From positions 67,408,257 through 67,472,256 of the forward strand of contig OY744610.1 of NCBI GenBank assembly GCA_963556255.1: a stretch of 64,000 nt of DNA, given 5' to 3'. Of this stretch, positions 1 to 9,480 are shown one piece after another (within the stretch, counting starts at the first letter, position 1; every line of letters begins with the position of its first letter). The stretch comes from Allolobophora icterica (lineage: Eukaryota > Annelida > Clitellata > Crassiclitellata > Lumbricidae). A program made the position numbers and the translations under genes. The notes beneath the pieces were generated by a model that was not told the origin of the DNA, made no database searches, and saw only the letters and a list, made by a program, of their open reading frames with translations.

Positions 1-56
1 CTCCCACCACACGGTCTGGAGATAGGTTAGTAAACAAAGGAGATCAATCAACAGAG

Positions 57-1316
57 ATGAAAGAGGCGCCTGCCACTCGGGTGACGGTCTCCCGATCTGT
101 AGAAGACCGATTGTTTGTAGAGTTTATTGGTCTGCCTTTGTGTAAGGTAAACGCGACCGCTGTCAGGACGGAGCTGAACACGTCGTTCGGCCCGTTGTTT
201 GCGGACCTGGTGACCCCGTCGGCCACGAGTGTGCGTGTGCACCTTGGCGGCCCTGAAAAGGAGGCAAACAGAGCGCGCCTGCTCGCCTGTACCAAGGTCT
301 GTAATTACCAGATCAAGGTGTCGGAGCCACGCGAGATCGTGCGCCACAGGGGCAAATATGTCCAGAGAGTGATTAAAGGAGTGTCACATGCTCTGTCTGA
401 CTCGGACATACACGAGTCTGCCAAAGAACACGAAAACCTGCCTGTGATCAAGGTCGAGCGTATTCACAAGATTGTGAACAAGGTGAAGGTGCCAACTATG
501 GCTGTCCTAATCAGTTTTTTGCCTGGTGCAACTGTCCCTGCACGATTGCATGTAGGTTTTCTGACATTCAAGCTACATCTGTACGAGCCACCAGTAACCC
601 GTTGCTTCTGTTGTTTTTTACCTGGCCACGTGGCTAAGTTTTGCAGGGTCAAGACCCTGCGATGCAGCATCTGTGCCGGTGAGCACAAGGCTGCCGATTG
701 CACGAAGCGGGACCAACCGAAGTGCGCAGCCTGTGGAGGACCGCATCCCACGCTGTCTAGCAGCTGTCCGAAGTACGTGCTAGCAAAGGCAGCGACCACC
801 ATCAGCGTGCGCCAGGGCGTCCGATACAGCGATGCGCTCCGGATGGCTAAGGCGCAGATCAACAACGCTCAGCCTCAGAAGCCGACGACAGCTGCAGCCG
901 AAACCGCAGCAACTACATCTGACGCTGCACTAACAACGACAACGACAACAACACAATCGCGTCCCTCTCCAAAGCCTCGACGGGCCAAGGCGACCCATCC
1001 TGCTGCAGACGTCACCGTGCTGCCGCCGGTTCGGGAGGAGATCGCGAAGACCGACGACGATGGTTCCGCCCAGAGACACGCTCTGGACGCCCTCACCCGC
1101 GCCTGCGCCTTGTTCGTAGAGGGAATGACGGCGATGGGGGCGAATGAAGGCGCCGCTGTCACTCCGGCAAAGATGATCGAGGTCATCCTTGGTGCCATCC
1201 ATGCCGCCTTCAAGATTCCGCTCGACGCGATGACACCCGTCTATCCAGTCGCCTCGACAACTTCCGGCATATCGTCAGCCACGTCAGCCACTTCACCCGT
1301 CAACCGCCATCATTGA
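57..1316 (+). CDS. LINE ORF1, gag-like zinc-knuckle protein
   Basis: This 419-residue ORF1 protein should bind LINE RNA and form the cytoplasmic RNP with the ORF2 product. Three cysteine knuckles lie in tandem at about residues 184-240: CFCCFLPGHVAKFC, CSICAGEHKAADC and CAACGGPHPTLSSSC. This arrangement is typical of Jockey/R1/I-group ORF1 proteins. The N-terminal half is a basic, RRM-like region without an obvious motif. The C-terminal third is rich in Ala, Thr and Pro and looks disordered. The ATG at 57 is the first in frame and is preceded by only 56 bases of sequence. The stop at 1314-1316 abuts and overlaps the open frame of ORF2. The assignment is strong; the exact start is less certain because the 5' UTR is cut by the window edge. 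Confidence 0.85.
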   Translation: MKEAPATRVTVSRSVEDRLFVEFIGLPLCKVNATAVRTELNTSFGPLFADLVTPSATSVRVHLGGPEKEANRARLLACTKVCNYQIKVSEPREIVRHRGKYVQRVIKGVSHALSDSDIHESAKEHENLPVIKVERIHKIVNKVKVPTMAVLISFLPGATVPARLHVGFLTFKLHLYEPPVTRCFCCFLPGHVAKFCRVKTLRCSICAGEHKAADCTKRDQPKCAACGGPHPTLSSSCPKYVLAKAATTISVRQGVRYSDALRMAKAQINNAQPQKPTTAAAETAATTSDAALTTTTTTTQSRPSPKPRRAKATHPAADVTVLPPVREEIAKTDDDGSAQRHALDALTRACALFVEGMTAMGANEGAAVTPAKMIEVILGAIHAAFKIPLDAMTPVYPVASTTSGISSATSATSPVNRHH

Positions 1317-1359
1317 TCTCCAGATTCTCCAGTGGAACGCGTGCAGCCTCAGGGCCCGG

Positions 1360-4300
1360 GTGGGGGAGCTGAGGCACCGCATCTCCGGGATGCAGACACC
1401 GCCGGCGGTCATCTGCATCCAGGAGACGTGGCTCAGCCCGTCCATCAGTTTTGAGATCCCGGGGTACTCCTGTGTGCGGCACGACCGTTCCGTTGGAGAA
1501 AAAGGAGGAGTGGCGACGTTCGTGAGGACGGGTATCGCCTACTCCCTGATCAGCACCACTGACGTCCCGGAATCGATCACCATCTCTATCGACGGACTCC
1601 CAACAAAGATCAAGATCATCAACATCTACCATACAAAATCAACACCAGAAGACCCCTTGTTGCCGGACGCTTACACGCCCTTCTTCCGTAACAAGTCTGC
1701 AATCGTTCTGGGAGACTTCAACGCCCACAGCACTCTCTTCGGGTCCGACATCACCAACGCACGGGGTCGCCAGCTGGAAGACGACATTGAAGCCAGCGCC
1801 TTTGTCCTACTGAACACTGGTACCCCGACGTTCGTCAGCAACACCTCTGGAGCATCCAGCCCTCTGGACCTTGCGATGGCCTCGACGCCCTTGGCGCGGA
1901 GGTGCACTTGGACTGTCCTCGACGATTCCATGGGCAGCGACCACTCACCGATCCTCATCACCATCGATGAAGCAGTCCCGGTCGAAGAGTCCTTCATCCC
2001 GAGGTGGCTCCATCGAAAGGCCGACTGGACGGCCTTCAAGGACGACTGCAGAGAGGCGCTGACCATCGACCTCGTTACCGACGACATTGAGGTGAGCCAC
2101 AGCAACATCACCGGTTCGCTCATGGAGGTCGCCATGCGGCACATACCTCGGACGACCCCTCCCAAGGGGAAGACCAGGAGTGTGCCGTACTGGACAGAGG
2201 AGTGCACTCGCCGCGTCGGGGAGCGCACCGAGGCCCGCAACAAGATGAAGAGGACCAGGGACCCGGCGGATGTTGAAGAATACCGTCACATCAAGGGAAT
2301 CGCCCAGAAGACCATCAAGGACGCGCAGAAGACATCCTGGAGAGAATACTGCACCACCTTGAACGACAAGACGAAGCTCGGAAGGGTGTGGGGCACCCTG
2401 AGAAAGATGTCCGGCACAAGGTCAAGACCACAAATTCCAACGCTGAAGAAAGAAGGAAACATCTACGCGACGAACCAGGAGAAAGCGAACCTCTTCGGAA
2501 GATGCTTCTCTGAAGTCAGCTGCACTGGCAGCCACTCCGCGGAGTTCCAGGAGCGTAAGGACGCTTTTGAAGCCGAGCACTCTGAGGAGCTTCACGGAGA
2601 GCACCTTCTGACTGACGAGAAGCCCTTCAACGAGCCCGTCACCATCCAGGCTCTGAGAATCGCTCTCCTGCGCTGCAAGAAGGATACAAGTCCGGGTGAA
2701 GACACCATCACGTATGAGATCCTGGCCCAGCTTCCGCATCCGAGCCTGCTTGCCTTGCTGGAGCTGTTCAACATGGTGTGGCAACATGGACGACTCCCGG
2801 CCTGCTGGAAGAACTCCATCGTTGTTCCTATCCTGAAACCGGAGAAACCAGCCTTCGACGCCAACTCATACCGCCCGATTGCCCTGACATCCGTCTTGTG
2901 CAAACTGATGGAGCGGCTAGTGACGGACCGGCTGACCTGGCACATGGAAACCAACCACCTGTTCAACAGATTCCAGTCTGGTTTTCGCAGGCTCCGGAGC
3001 TGCCAGGACCACATCGTTCGACTCCAAGACGACATCCAGAGAGCCATCCACTCTAAATACAGCCTAACTGGTGTTTTTGTAGATCTCGAGAAGGCTTTCG
3101 ATCTGATGTGGACCGACGGACTGCTGCACAAGCTGCAGCAACACAACATCACCGGTCAGATGTTCAACTGGATCCGGGACTTCCTGACCGACAGACACAT
3201 CCGTGTCCGCGTGGGAGCAGAGCTGTCCGAACTCTTCCACATGGAGAACGGATCGCCACAGGGCAGTGTCATCAGCCCTGTGTTGTTCATCATCATGATG
3301 AACGACTTCCCGGATCCGGAGAACGGCGTCAAGCTTTCTCTCTACGCGGACGACAGCGCCATCTCGAGAGCAGGACCAAACCCGGACGTGAACCAGCGAC
3401 ACCTTCAATCCTACCTCGATCGACTGAAAAAATTCTTCGACGACTGGGGTTTCAAGGTGTCTACGACGAAGACCGTGGCCGTCGAATTCCATCGCTTCCG
3501 CACACCAACAGCACACCGACCGCTGAGACTCGGGACCTCTCTTCTGAGCTACAAGGATAGCGTCAAGTTCCTGGGTGTGATATTCGACCGGTATCTTACC
3601 TGGTCCGAACACATCAGGTACGTGGCGGATCGCTGCAAGAAGCGTCTCAACCTGATGCGCGCTATTGCAGGATCCCATTGGGGGGCGTCGAAAGACACCC
3701 TTCTGATGGTCTACCGAGCTCTCATCCGCTCCGTCATCGACTACGGCTGCATCGCGTACGAGAGTGCCTCGGCGAACCAGAAGAAAGTGCTAAACACTAT
3801 CCAGTGTAAGGCACTCACGATAGCTTCTGGAGCGCTCCGAGGAACGAGCCTCTCCGCTCTGCAGGTAGACTGCGGGGAGATGCCACTCCACCTACGACGA
3901 AAGCAGCAGATGATGGAGTTCATCATGAAGATAGACGCCATCCCGGACCATCCGACGCAGACCATCACCAGCGGCCGGAAGACGAAAGCGGCCAAAGACG
4001 ACATGGATCCGATCCGAGTGAAGGCGAGAAACATCAACAGCGAGATCGCAAAGCCTACGATCCAGCCACTCGCCTGCACGACAAGACCGATGTGGACACT
4101 CCGCCAACCGATCATAGACACCACACTCAGGAATAAGATCAGAGATCTACCTAATCCTGCTAATGCTGTTGTTTTTTCAGATTACCTCAGAAGGAAGAAG
4201 TCCATGGTCGAAGACCACATCCGCTCTTACGATGGCCATGTGGCGATCTACACGGACGGCTCAAAGAACCCCGCAGGTAATGCATCGTGCTCCTTCTACG

Positions 4301-5091
4301 TGCCCTCTTGTGGCCACCATGGAAGCTACAGGATGAGCGACGGGTCGTCAGTCCTGGCAGCAGAAATGGAGGCCATAGGCAGGGCGATGGAATGGGCCGC
4401 TAACGCTAACGTACCAAATGTTGTTATTTTTTCAGACTCCCTCGGTGTCCTGCAGAGTCTGGAGAAACAGCAGTCCGGGACAAGACAACATCATCTCGTC
4501 GACCTGATCCACGCCATAGATGACTACGGGCAACACGCAGAGTCGCCACCGAAGATCGTTTGGATCCCCGGTCATCTCGGCATCCCAGGCAACGAGACGG
4601 CAGACGCCCTGTGCAAACAGGCGCTACACAACACCGCCGTGGACCTCCCGATGACGCTCGAGTACCCAGAAGCACGACACCTCTACCGCGACCACTTCCT
4701 CCGGAAGTGGCAAACAGAGTGGACCACCTCAGACACCGGCTCCGACTATAGGGTCGTCCAGCCAGACGTCAGCCTGGTCCGCAGATACACCGACCCAAAC
4801 CGGAGGAAGGAAGTCACCATCACCAGACTCCGAATGGGGCACTGCTGCCTCAACGCGCAGTTGAAGTTGTGGGGCCGCCACGAAACCGGAAACTGTGACG
4901 AGTGCGGTGACGCCCAGGAAACCGTGCGCCATTTCCTCTTGGAGTGCCCTTCTCAGGCTGGACTCCAAGACCAGCTCCTCCGAGAGTGCGCACGGAAAAA
5001 CTGGTCTTTCGATCTGTACACCGTACTCAGTCAAACCAGCTGCCTGAATACCATCTACAAGTGGCTGGAGGCTTCCGGTCGAAAGATCTGA
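1360..5091 (+). CDS. LINE ORF2: endonuclease, RT, RNase H
   Basis: This polyprotein nicks target DNA and reverse-transcribes the LINE RNA. From the ATG at 1360 the EEP endonuclease shows QETWL (Glu about residue 22), GDFNAH (about 117-122) and SDHSP (about 193). The RT shows FVDLEKAFD (about 573), GSPQGSVISP (about 631) and YADD (about 661). RNase H shows YTDGSK (about 964), EMEA (about 1003), FSDS (about 1023) and a late GNETAD (about 1075). A C-terminal Cys/His knuckle, CDECGDAQETVRHFLLEC, is typical of this group. The conserved first endonuclease motif (QWNACSLR) is encoded at about 1327-1353, before this ATG, so the true product begins upstream. That frame is open back into the end of ORF1 with no ATG, which suggests frameshifting or reinitiation. 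All catalytic residues looked for are present. Confidence 0.9.
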   Translation: MGELRHRISGMQTPPAVICIQETWLSPSISFEIPGYSCVRHDRSVGEKGGVATFVRTGIAYSLISTTDVPESITISIDGLPTKIKIINIYHTKSTPEDPLLPDAYTPFFRNKSAIVLGDFNAHSTLFGSDITNARGRQLEDDIEASAFVLLNTGTPTFVSNTSGASSPLDLAMASTPLARRCTWTVLDDSMGSDHSPILITIDEAVPVEESFIPRWLHRKADWTAFKDDCREALTIDLVTDDIEVSHSNITGSLMEVAMRHIPRTTPPKGKTRSVPYWTEECTRRVGERTEARNKMKRTRDPADVEEYRHIKGIAQKTIKDAQKTSWREYCTTLNDKTKLGRVWGTLRKMSGTRSRPQIPTLKKEGNIYATNQEKANLFGRCFSEVSCTGSHSAEFQERKDAFEAEHSEELHGEHLLTDEKPFNEPVTIQALRIALLRCKKDTSPGEDTITYEILAQLPHPSLLALLELFNMVWQHGRLPACWKNSIVVPILKPEKPAFDANSYRPIALTSVLCKLMERLVTDRLTWHMETNHLFNRFQSGFRRLRSCQDHIVRLQDDIQRAIHSKYSLTGVFVDLEKAFDLMWTDGLLHKLQQHNITGQMFNWIRDFLTDRHIRVRVGAELSELFHMENGSPQGSVISPVLFIIMMNDFPDPENGVKLSLYADDSAISRAGPNPDVNQRHLQSYLDRLKKFFDDWGFKVSTTKTVAVEFHRFRTPTAHRPLRLGTSLLSYKDSVKFLGVIFDRYLTWSEHIRYVADRCKKRLNLMRAIAGSHWGASKDTLLMVYRALIRSVIDYGCIAYESASANQKKVLNTIQCKALTIASGALRGTSLSALQVDCGEMPLHLRRKQQMMEFIMKIDAIPDHPTQTITSGRKTKAAKDDMDPIRVKARNINSEIAKPTIQPLACTTRPMWTLRQPIIDTTLRNKIRDLPNPANAVVFSDYLRRKKSMVEDHIRSYDGHVAIYTDGSKNPAGNASCSFYVPSCGHHGSYRMSDGSSVLAAEMEAIGRAMEWAANANVPNVVIFSDSLGVLQSLEKQQSGTRQHHLVDLIHAIDDYGQHAESPPKIVWIPGHLGIPGNETADALCKQALHNTAVDLPMTLEYPEARHLYRDHFLRKWQTEWTTSDTGSDYRVVQPDVSLVRRYTDPNRRKEVTITRLRMGHCCLNAQLKLWGRHETGNCDECGDAQETVRHFLLECPSQAGLQDQLLRECARKNWSFDLYTVLSQTSCLNTIYKWLEASGRKI

Positions 5092-5504
5092 AGGCGGCCC
5101 CTGCCCCCACCGGAAAGAAGAAGACCAAGAAGAAGTCAAAGAAGAAGACAAAGAAGAAGACCAAGAAGAAGATAGAAGAACATAAACTTTTAGTGTAAAT
5201 AAAACTCGGAACAATATTAACAATATTAACAGTATACAGAGAACTATCCTATGTAAATAGCAAGCCCCACAAATGTAACCAAGACGGGGGAGGTCAGAAA
5301 ACCCAACTCCGCTGACCGTGCATGGGAAAATCCTACCACCACCTTCCCCCACGGGGGTTTTCTTGGTTGGCAGCCGGCCGTCAGCTTAACCTGTCTTGGA
5401 CCCCAATCGTGATCTATTATGTACCTGTACATATATTATTGTCTATGACGCCAATCATCTTTGATATGACGGCGTCGTTAAATAAACGTATTTTTGAGTA
5501 AGCA
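5092..5504 (+). other. LINE 3' UTR with purine-rich tract
   Basis: After the ORF2 stop comes an AAGAAG-rich tract (about 5113-5180). In another frame it would encode a lysine-rich tail. It is followed by AATAAA-like signals and, at about 5286-5360, by G-rich and C-rich stretches able to pair (GGGGGAGG with CCTTCCCCC). No gene is seen. The 3' boundary is inferred from the start of homology with the second locus. Confidence 0.5.
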
Positions 5505-5518
5505 TACAAGCATACGAA

Positions 5519-5640
5519 ATGGTAGCCTAATGGTTAGAGCCAACCCTTTAAACACCTCTACAACTCTTGCGACAGTCGCTATATAAGGCTTGGATACCGT
5601 AGACGATTGATATTACTGTTATCTGGGGGTTTCAATAAAT
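5519..5640 (+). repeat. tRNA-like/TATA SINE-like module
   Basis: The segment opens with GGTAGCCTAATGGTTAGAGC, which resembles the 5' half of a tRNA including the A box. It continues with TTTAAACACCTCTACAAC and, about 20 bases later, CTATATAAGG. Related copies occur at 23165, 9243, 9379 and 50515. I see no clean B box, so Pol III activity is uncertain. The 3' side is AT-rich (AATAAATAAGAAAG), consistent with a short retroposon. Confidence 0.5.
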
Positions 5641-6205
5641 AAGAAAGAATAATTAACTCAATATTACAAAATGATTACAATTATAATAATAATCATTATC
5701 ATCATCCCGAAACCGTGGGCTCATCACCCCTATGTGTCCGATTCCATTTTCACTATGTTCTTCCACTGTAGTCTGTCTAATGCAAGCCATGCACACAGTA
5801 TTAGCGTGTTCATGGCACACTCGCTTACTACAAGCATGACATGTGAACCTTCTTTTACGATAACTGTATACGATAAATCATAATTTCATTTTAACCCTCG
5901 GGCTACCAAGGGGGGGTGGTTACCATCCCCCCCCTACGTTTTTCTGGAAAAATTTTTTTAGCACATGGAATATAATTTTGACAGTTTAGGTAGCTGTAGG
6001 GGGTCCATTTGCACACATTTTGAGGTAAAAGTCGTGATGATAGCCCACGCCATAAAAAAGTTATACCCGATATAGCCTAGGTACCACTATTGAAATCAGG
6101 ACTTTCTCTCGTCAGCTGTTAGCTGTTGTCGACTATAAAGGTATTCATTATTCTTTCTGGAAGAGAAACAACTATGCCATTCTTTAGAGGGAATGTAGGG
6201 CTATA

Positions 6206-6588
6206 TTTGCATACATATTTACATACATACAATCATACATACATACATACATACATACATACATACATACATACATACCTACATACATACATACATACAT
6301 TCATACAATCATACATACATACACACATACATTCATACAATCATACATACATACATACATACATTCATACATTCATACAATCATACATACATACATACAT
6401 ACATACCTACATACATACATACATGCATTCATACATACATACATACATACATACATACATACATACATACATACATACATACATACATACCTACATACAT
6501 ACATACATACATACATACATACATACATACATTCATACATACATACATACCTACATACATACATACATTCATACATACATACATACCT
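6206..6588. repeat. (CATA)n microsatellite
   Basis: About 380 bases of tetranucleotide ACAT/CATA repeat with occasional CATT, CAAT and CCTA variants, lying inside piggyBac-like element A. The apparent open frames on both strands (Tyr-Ile-His-Thr repeats) are artefacts of the repeat. Confidence 0.97.
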
Positions 6589-6649
6589 TAGTTATTTGTC
6601 TTTTGATAACCGGAAGTGATCATAATAAATAATAATACGCTTTTTCAGT

Positions 6650-6835
6650 GTGAAAATCACTGATGCAACATCACAACGTAAACCAATATGGTTGGGTATG
6701 GGGAAGGGCTATAAACAGTTGAAGCAGAATGCTAACAGAGTAAAGCAGTGCTGTGAAGTGTTCAAGAAGCCTGTTTGCAGGAAGCATTCACACAAAACAA
6801 TGAAAGTAACTTGCAATAACTGCAAGGACCACTGA
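6650..6835 (+). pseudogene. piggyBac transposase C-terminal remnant
   Basis: A 61-codon frame inside element A ends with a cysteine/histidine cluster: QCCEVFKKPVCRKHS, then TCNNCKDH and a stop. The C..C...VCxxH...C..C spacing matches the cysteine-rich domain that ends many piggyBac transposases and binds the subterminal repeats. The catalytic DDD core is absent; the sequence before it is unrelated and the CATA microsatellite replaces much of the interior. It lies about 450 bases from the right end and reads toward it, as expected for the end of a transposase gene. This is recognition by motif only. Confidence 0.55.
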
Positions 6836-7465
6836 CGTTTTTGACTGCCGGGAAAAATTACATAATTTCTTGTTTCATGTTGATATAGCTGCACGCCTTT
6901 AGGTTTTGCCTGTAACTAAAACAGACTTTGGAATAGTTTGTATTGTTGAAAATTAAACCTCATTATATTTAGAATATTCTTGGATACATAGTTCATTTTC
7001 AAAACCCACATCATTTATATTTTTTTATCCAAATAGTACAAATTGTGTGGGATAATATCAGATATCGTTAAATGGACCGGTGCCTTTGTTAAAAACTATA
7101 TAATTTCGAGATGCATTCATATATTTTACAACTAAATATACCATTCTTTTCAGAAATGAATGCTGAATCAAATGCTGTATTACACGATATGATATTTTAA
7201 ACCAAACACGAAATTCCGGGGGGGGGGTGGTAACCACCCCCCCCTTGGTAGCCGATGTCGCAAAAAAACCTTGGTAGCCTGAGGGTTAACATGAAACCAA
7301 ATTAAAAAAATTGTGCGTTCAAAAGTATCAGAAATTGTCGTAAAGTGTCCGTATTTCATATTCACTAAGGTAAACAAAAATAATCCAAACTGGTTCCACG
7401 TTTTCCATAGAAAACGTAACTTAGAATAGCTGTGGGGTGTATCATACCCGACCACACCTCAAGAA

Positions 7466-7791
7466 TTAACAATGTGAAGCATTTGCGGTGTCAGTTCTAA
7501 ACCGATATCAGAGCAACTCCTGTGTTATCTGTAATCTGCTAAAATAAGTGTGAAGTCAGCAAAAAAAGCCTACAAGAATTTAAGAGACCATGGCATAGCT
7601 AACCGTTTCAGTATGCCTGGTCGAGAGTGTTGGGAATTGCACACCTTTTTTAGATGACACTTTTTATTATAATTTATATCTTCTCACCAAGTAATTCAAT
7701 GAAATAAAACGGCTCATTGTTATTATAACAATAGGCTAATTAAACTAAACTCTGCTAATTGCTCCATCTTGTTTCGTTTTTAAATTTGCAG
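7466..7791 (+). promoter_or_regulatory. Conserved upstream region and 3' splice site
   Basis: This stretch before the unknown gene is shared with copy 2 (about 23745-24067) and, for its first 220 bases, with 21027-21285. It contains CACACCTTTTTTAGATG followed by an AT-rich TATTATAATTTATA stretch, and it ends in a polypyrimidine-AG acceptor (TTTAAATTTGCAG, AG at 7790-7791) conserved in both copies. The likely reading is promoter plus an intron in the 5' UTR. The matching donor was not identified. Confidence 0.5.
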
Positions 7792-7855
7792 ACACCAGAT
7801 AAATTCCATTTGAAATCCTTTAACGTTTCGCATCTTCATCATCATCAACAGACAG

Positions 7856-8821
7856 ATGTCAGAATCGGTGGAGATTGCAAAAGCAGTCGAGAAGAAGGAA
7901 GAGTCAGCTGCAACAGCTCCATCCTCCATCCAGCAAGTCCACGCAACCATCACGTCACCGGAAGTACAAGATACCATCAATCTCTCCGTCAAACCGGAAG
8001 TCTCGGAGAGCGTCGTAGTTGCCATAGCATCCGTTGATTCCGTCCAACAAGACGCAATCCAGCTGACCGCTGTTCCCACGTCGAACCAGCCAACCGTGCA
8101 GAACCAGCCAACCGTGCAGAACCAGCCAACCGTGCAGAACGCGCAAACCGTGCAGAATCAACCAACTGTTCAGAACCAGCCAACCGTGCAGAACCAGCCA
8201 ACTGCGACTCCAGCGATGCAAAAGCCAGCTACGGACACGACTGGAACGAGCTTCAAGGTCCAACCAGACGATTTCTACCGCACGATCTTCTACTTCTCCG
8301 GAATGGGTCGGGTCATAGGGTCAGCCCTGGCTGAGGGGGTCTACGTCGACGAGAAGAATCGCAGAAGCGCCATCGACCCAGACGAAGTCAGTCTCTACAC
8401 AAGAGGCAGCGCATCCATCACGGATGCGGGAACCAAGTCTGCTGCAGGACCAGCATCGGGACAGCTGATAACATCCGCCAGAAACCAAGCCGTCAACCTG
8501 TCCGCCGACTTCCGCCGGTTGCAGACGCTGCTGGAAAGTCTGCCGACGTTCACTGATGCGGATGGGGCGCGCTCAACCGTGACCGGTGAAGGCGTGCGAA
8601 TCGATGAACCGATTCATGGAGAGATCTACTTCCGAAGCGAACGACCAGAGCAATACGAACAGCAGAAGCAGGAGCAACAGAGAAAGCGAATGCAACAACA
8701 AATGTACATCATGGATCAGAACCAGACCAGTTCAACGTCTTATCCAACGAATTCAATGTCCTATCCGAACACGAACGGACATCTCATCAACGTACCCTAC
8801 AACTACCACAGCAACTACTAA
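7856..8821 (+). CDS. Unknown hexapeptide-repeat protein, copy 1
   Basis: I do not recognise this 321-residue protein. The coding part is a single exon: an acceptor sits at 7790-7791, an in-frame TGA (7811-7813) precedes the ATG at 7856, and no intron is seen. Residues 1-75 are rich in Ser, Val and Ala. Residues about 78-115 are tandem QPTVQN hexapeptides (an 18-bp minisatellite). Residues about 128-270 look like a folded domain ([20 protein letters not shown], later [15 protein letters not shown]). The tail is Gln-rich and then Ser/Tyr/Asn-rich, ending in YHSNY. There is no signal peptide or membrane segment. The paralogue at 24132 differs mainly in repeat number and in the tail. Two open copies at this similarity suggest a real protein. 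Confidence 0.7.
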   Translation: MSESVEIAKAVEKKEESAATAPSSIQQVHATITSPEVQDTINLSVKPEVSESVVVAIASVDSVQQDAIQLTAVPTSNQPTVQNQPTVQNQPTVQNAQTVQNQPTVQNQPTVQNQPTATPAMQKPATDTTGTSFKVQPDDFYRTIFYFSGMGRVIGSALAEGVYVDEKNRRSAIDPDEVSLYTRGSASITDAGTKSAAGPASGQLITSARNQAVNLSADFRRLQTLLESLPTFTDADGARSTVTGEGVRIDEPIHGEIYFRSERPEQYEQQKQEQQRKRMQQQMYIMDQNQTSSTSYPTNSMSYPNTNGHLINVPYNYHSNY

Positions 8822-8973
8822 TGATGATAACAGCCCAAGAAATGATGGATTGAACGATAAACTTTAGCAACTACTAGGTTAACAGCAACGGCAAACAACT
8901 GATTATAAGACGAAAACTGATCAATGTTCGAGTAAGCATAGATAATAAACCGTAGTTATATATTATGTATTAT

Positions 8974-9154
8974 CAGTGTGATTCTCCTTACAGATTTTAT
9001 TTTAGTTACAGCTGCAGTTATAGTTAATGGTTTTTTCATTTTCGTTAAGCCTATAGTTACAGTTATAGTTAGTATTATTTTCTAGTTACAGTTATAGTTA
9101 TCGTTAACGACATCATTTTATTTTCGTAAACGAACATTATCGAGAATCACACTG
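8974..9154. mobile_element. hAT-like MITE, 181 bp
   Basis: Inverted ends CAGTGTGATTCTC enclose an AT-rich interior of repeated AGTTATAGTTA. The flanking octamers TGTATTAT and TGTATAAT (8966-8973 and 9155-9162) agree at 7 of 8 positions, as expected for an old hAT target duplication. Copy 2 of the locus lacks this insertion. It has no coding capacity. Confidence 0.7.
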
Positions 9155-9239
9155 TGTATAATATATAACATCATGTTAAAATTATATAAACATATATGAT
9201 TGTGGTATTATACACCACTGCAATAAATAAATCTGTATA

Positions 9240-9480
9240 TATCGCCTTAGACACCTTTAAAACGGTGTCAACCGTTGCTATATAAAGATGGAACGCAATA
9301 GGTGTTTAATACCTTGTAAGGTTTCCAAAACGAATGTATTTAAAGTGCTGGTCCACGGTAACCAATTGCTTAGAGCGGTCGCCTTAGACACCTTTAAGAT
9401 GGTGTCAACCGGTTCTATATAAGGATGGAACGCGATAGGCGTTTAATGCATTGTAAGGTTCCCAAAACGAATGTATATTA
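9240..9480 (+). repeat. Tandem pair of ACACCT/TATA modules
   Basis: Two imperfect copies of a unit of about 135 bases lie head to tail (about 9243 and 9379). Each contains GCCTTAGACACCTTTAA, a partner GGTGTC that makes a short inverted repeat, then CTATATAARGATGGAACGC. The second is preceded by a tRNA-like TTGCTTAGAGC. They are related to the modules at 5519, 23165 and 50515. Confidence 0.6.

Larger units (their letters stand above)
1..5504 (+). mobile_element. Two-ORF LINE (I/R1/Jockey group)
   Basis: A non-LTR retrotransposon spans the left end of the window. It has a gag-like ORF1 with three zinc knuckles, then an ORF2 with an apurinic-type endonuclease, reverse transcriptase and RNase H, then a 3' UTR of roughly 400 bases. 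Both ORFs are open without stops, so this copy may be recent. The 5' end may lie outside the window. The 3' boundary is set near 5504 because the sequence after it matches a second locus at 23148. RNase H together with an EEP endonuclease points to the I/R1/Jockey group; I cannot assign the clade more closely. Confidence 0.88.
5895..7285 (+). mobile_element. piggyBac-like element A (TTAA target)
   Basis: The element is flanked by TTAA on both sides (5891-5894 and 7286-7289), and its ends begin CCCTC, as in piggyBac. The left end reads CCCTCGGGCTACCAAGG, followed by a G run, TGGTTACCA and a C run. The right end, read inward, has the same TIR, a 15-base T-rich spacer, then a second copy of the TIR core with the same G-run/C-run hairpin. 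The locus copy at 23536-23560 lacks the element. Inside are a long CATA microsatellite and a small frame resembling the cysteine-rich tail of piggyBac transposase. It looks like an internally deleted, non-autonomous copy. Confidence 0.8.
5505..8960 (+). repeat. Duplicated locus, copy 1
   Basis: This segment is homologous to 23148-25290 over a tRNA-like module, about 600 bases of upstream sequence, a splice acceptor and an unknown coding exon. Copy 1 is longer because a TTAA-flanked element (5895-7285) was inserted after the duplication; copy 2 lacks it at the matching point. The copies are in the same orientation about 17.6 kb apart. The similarity extends well beyond the coding sequence, so this is a DNA-level duplication and not a retrocopy. 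Confidence 0.8.

Noticed and set aside
6126..6632. 168-codon frame of Tyr-Ile-His-Thr repeats
   Set aside because: It is a translation of the CATA microsatellite in element A.
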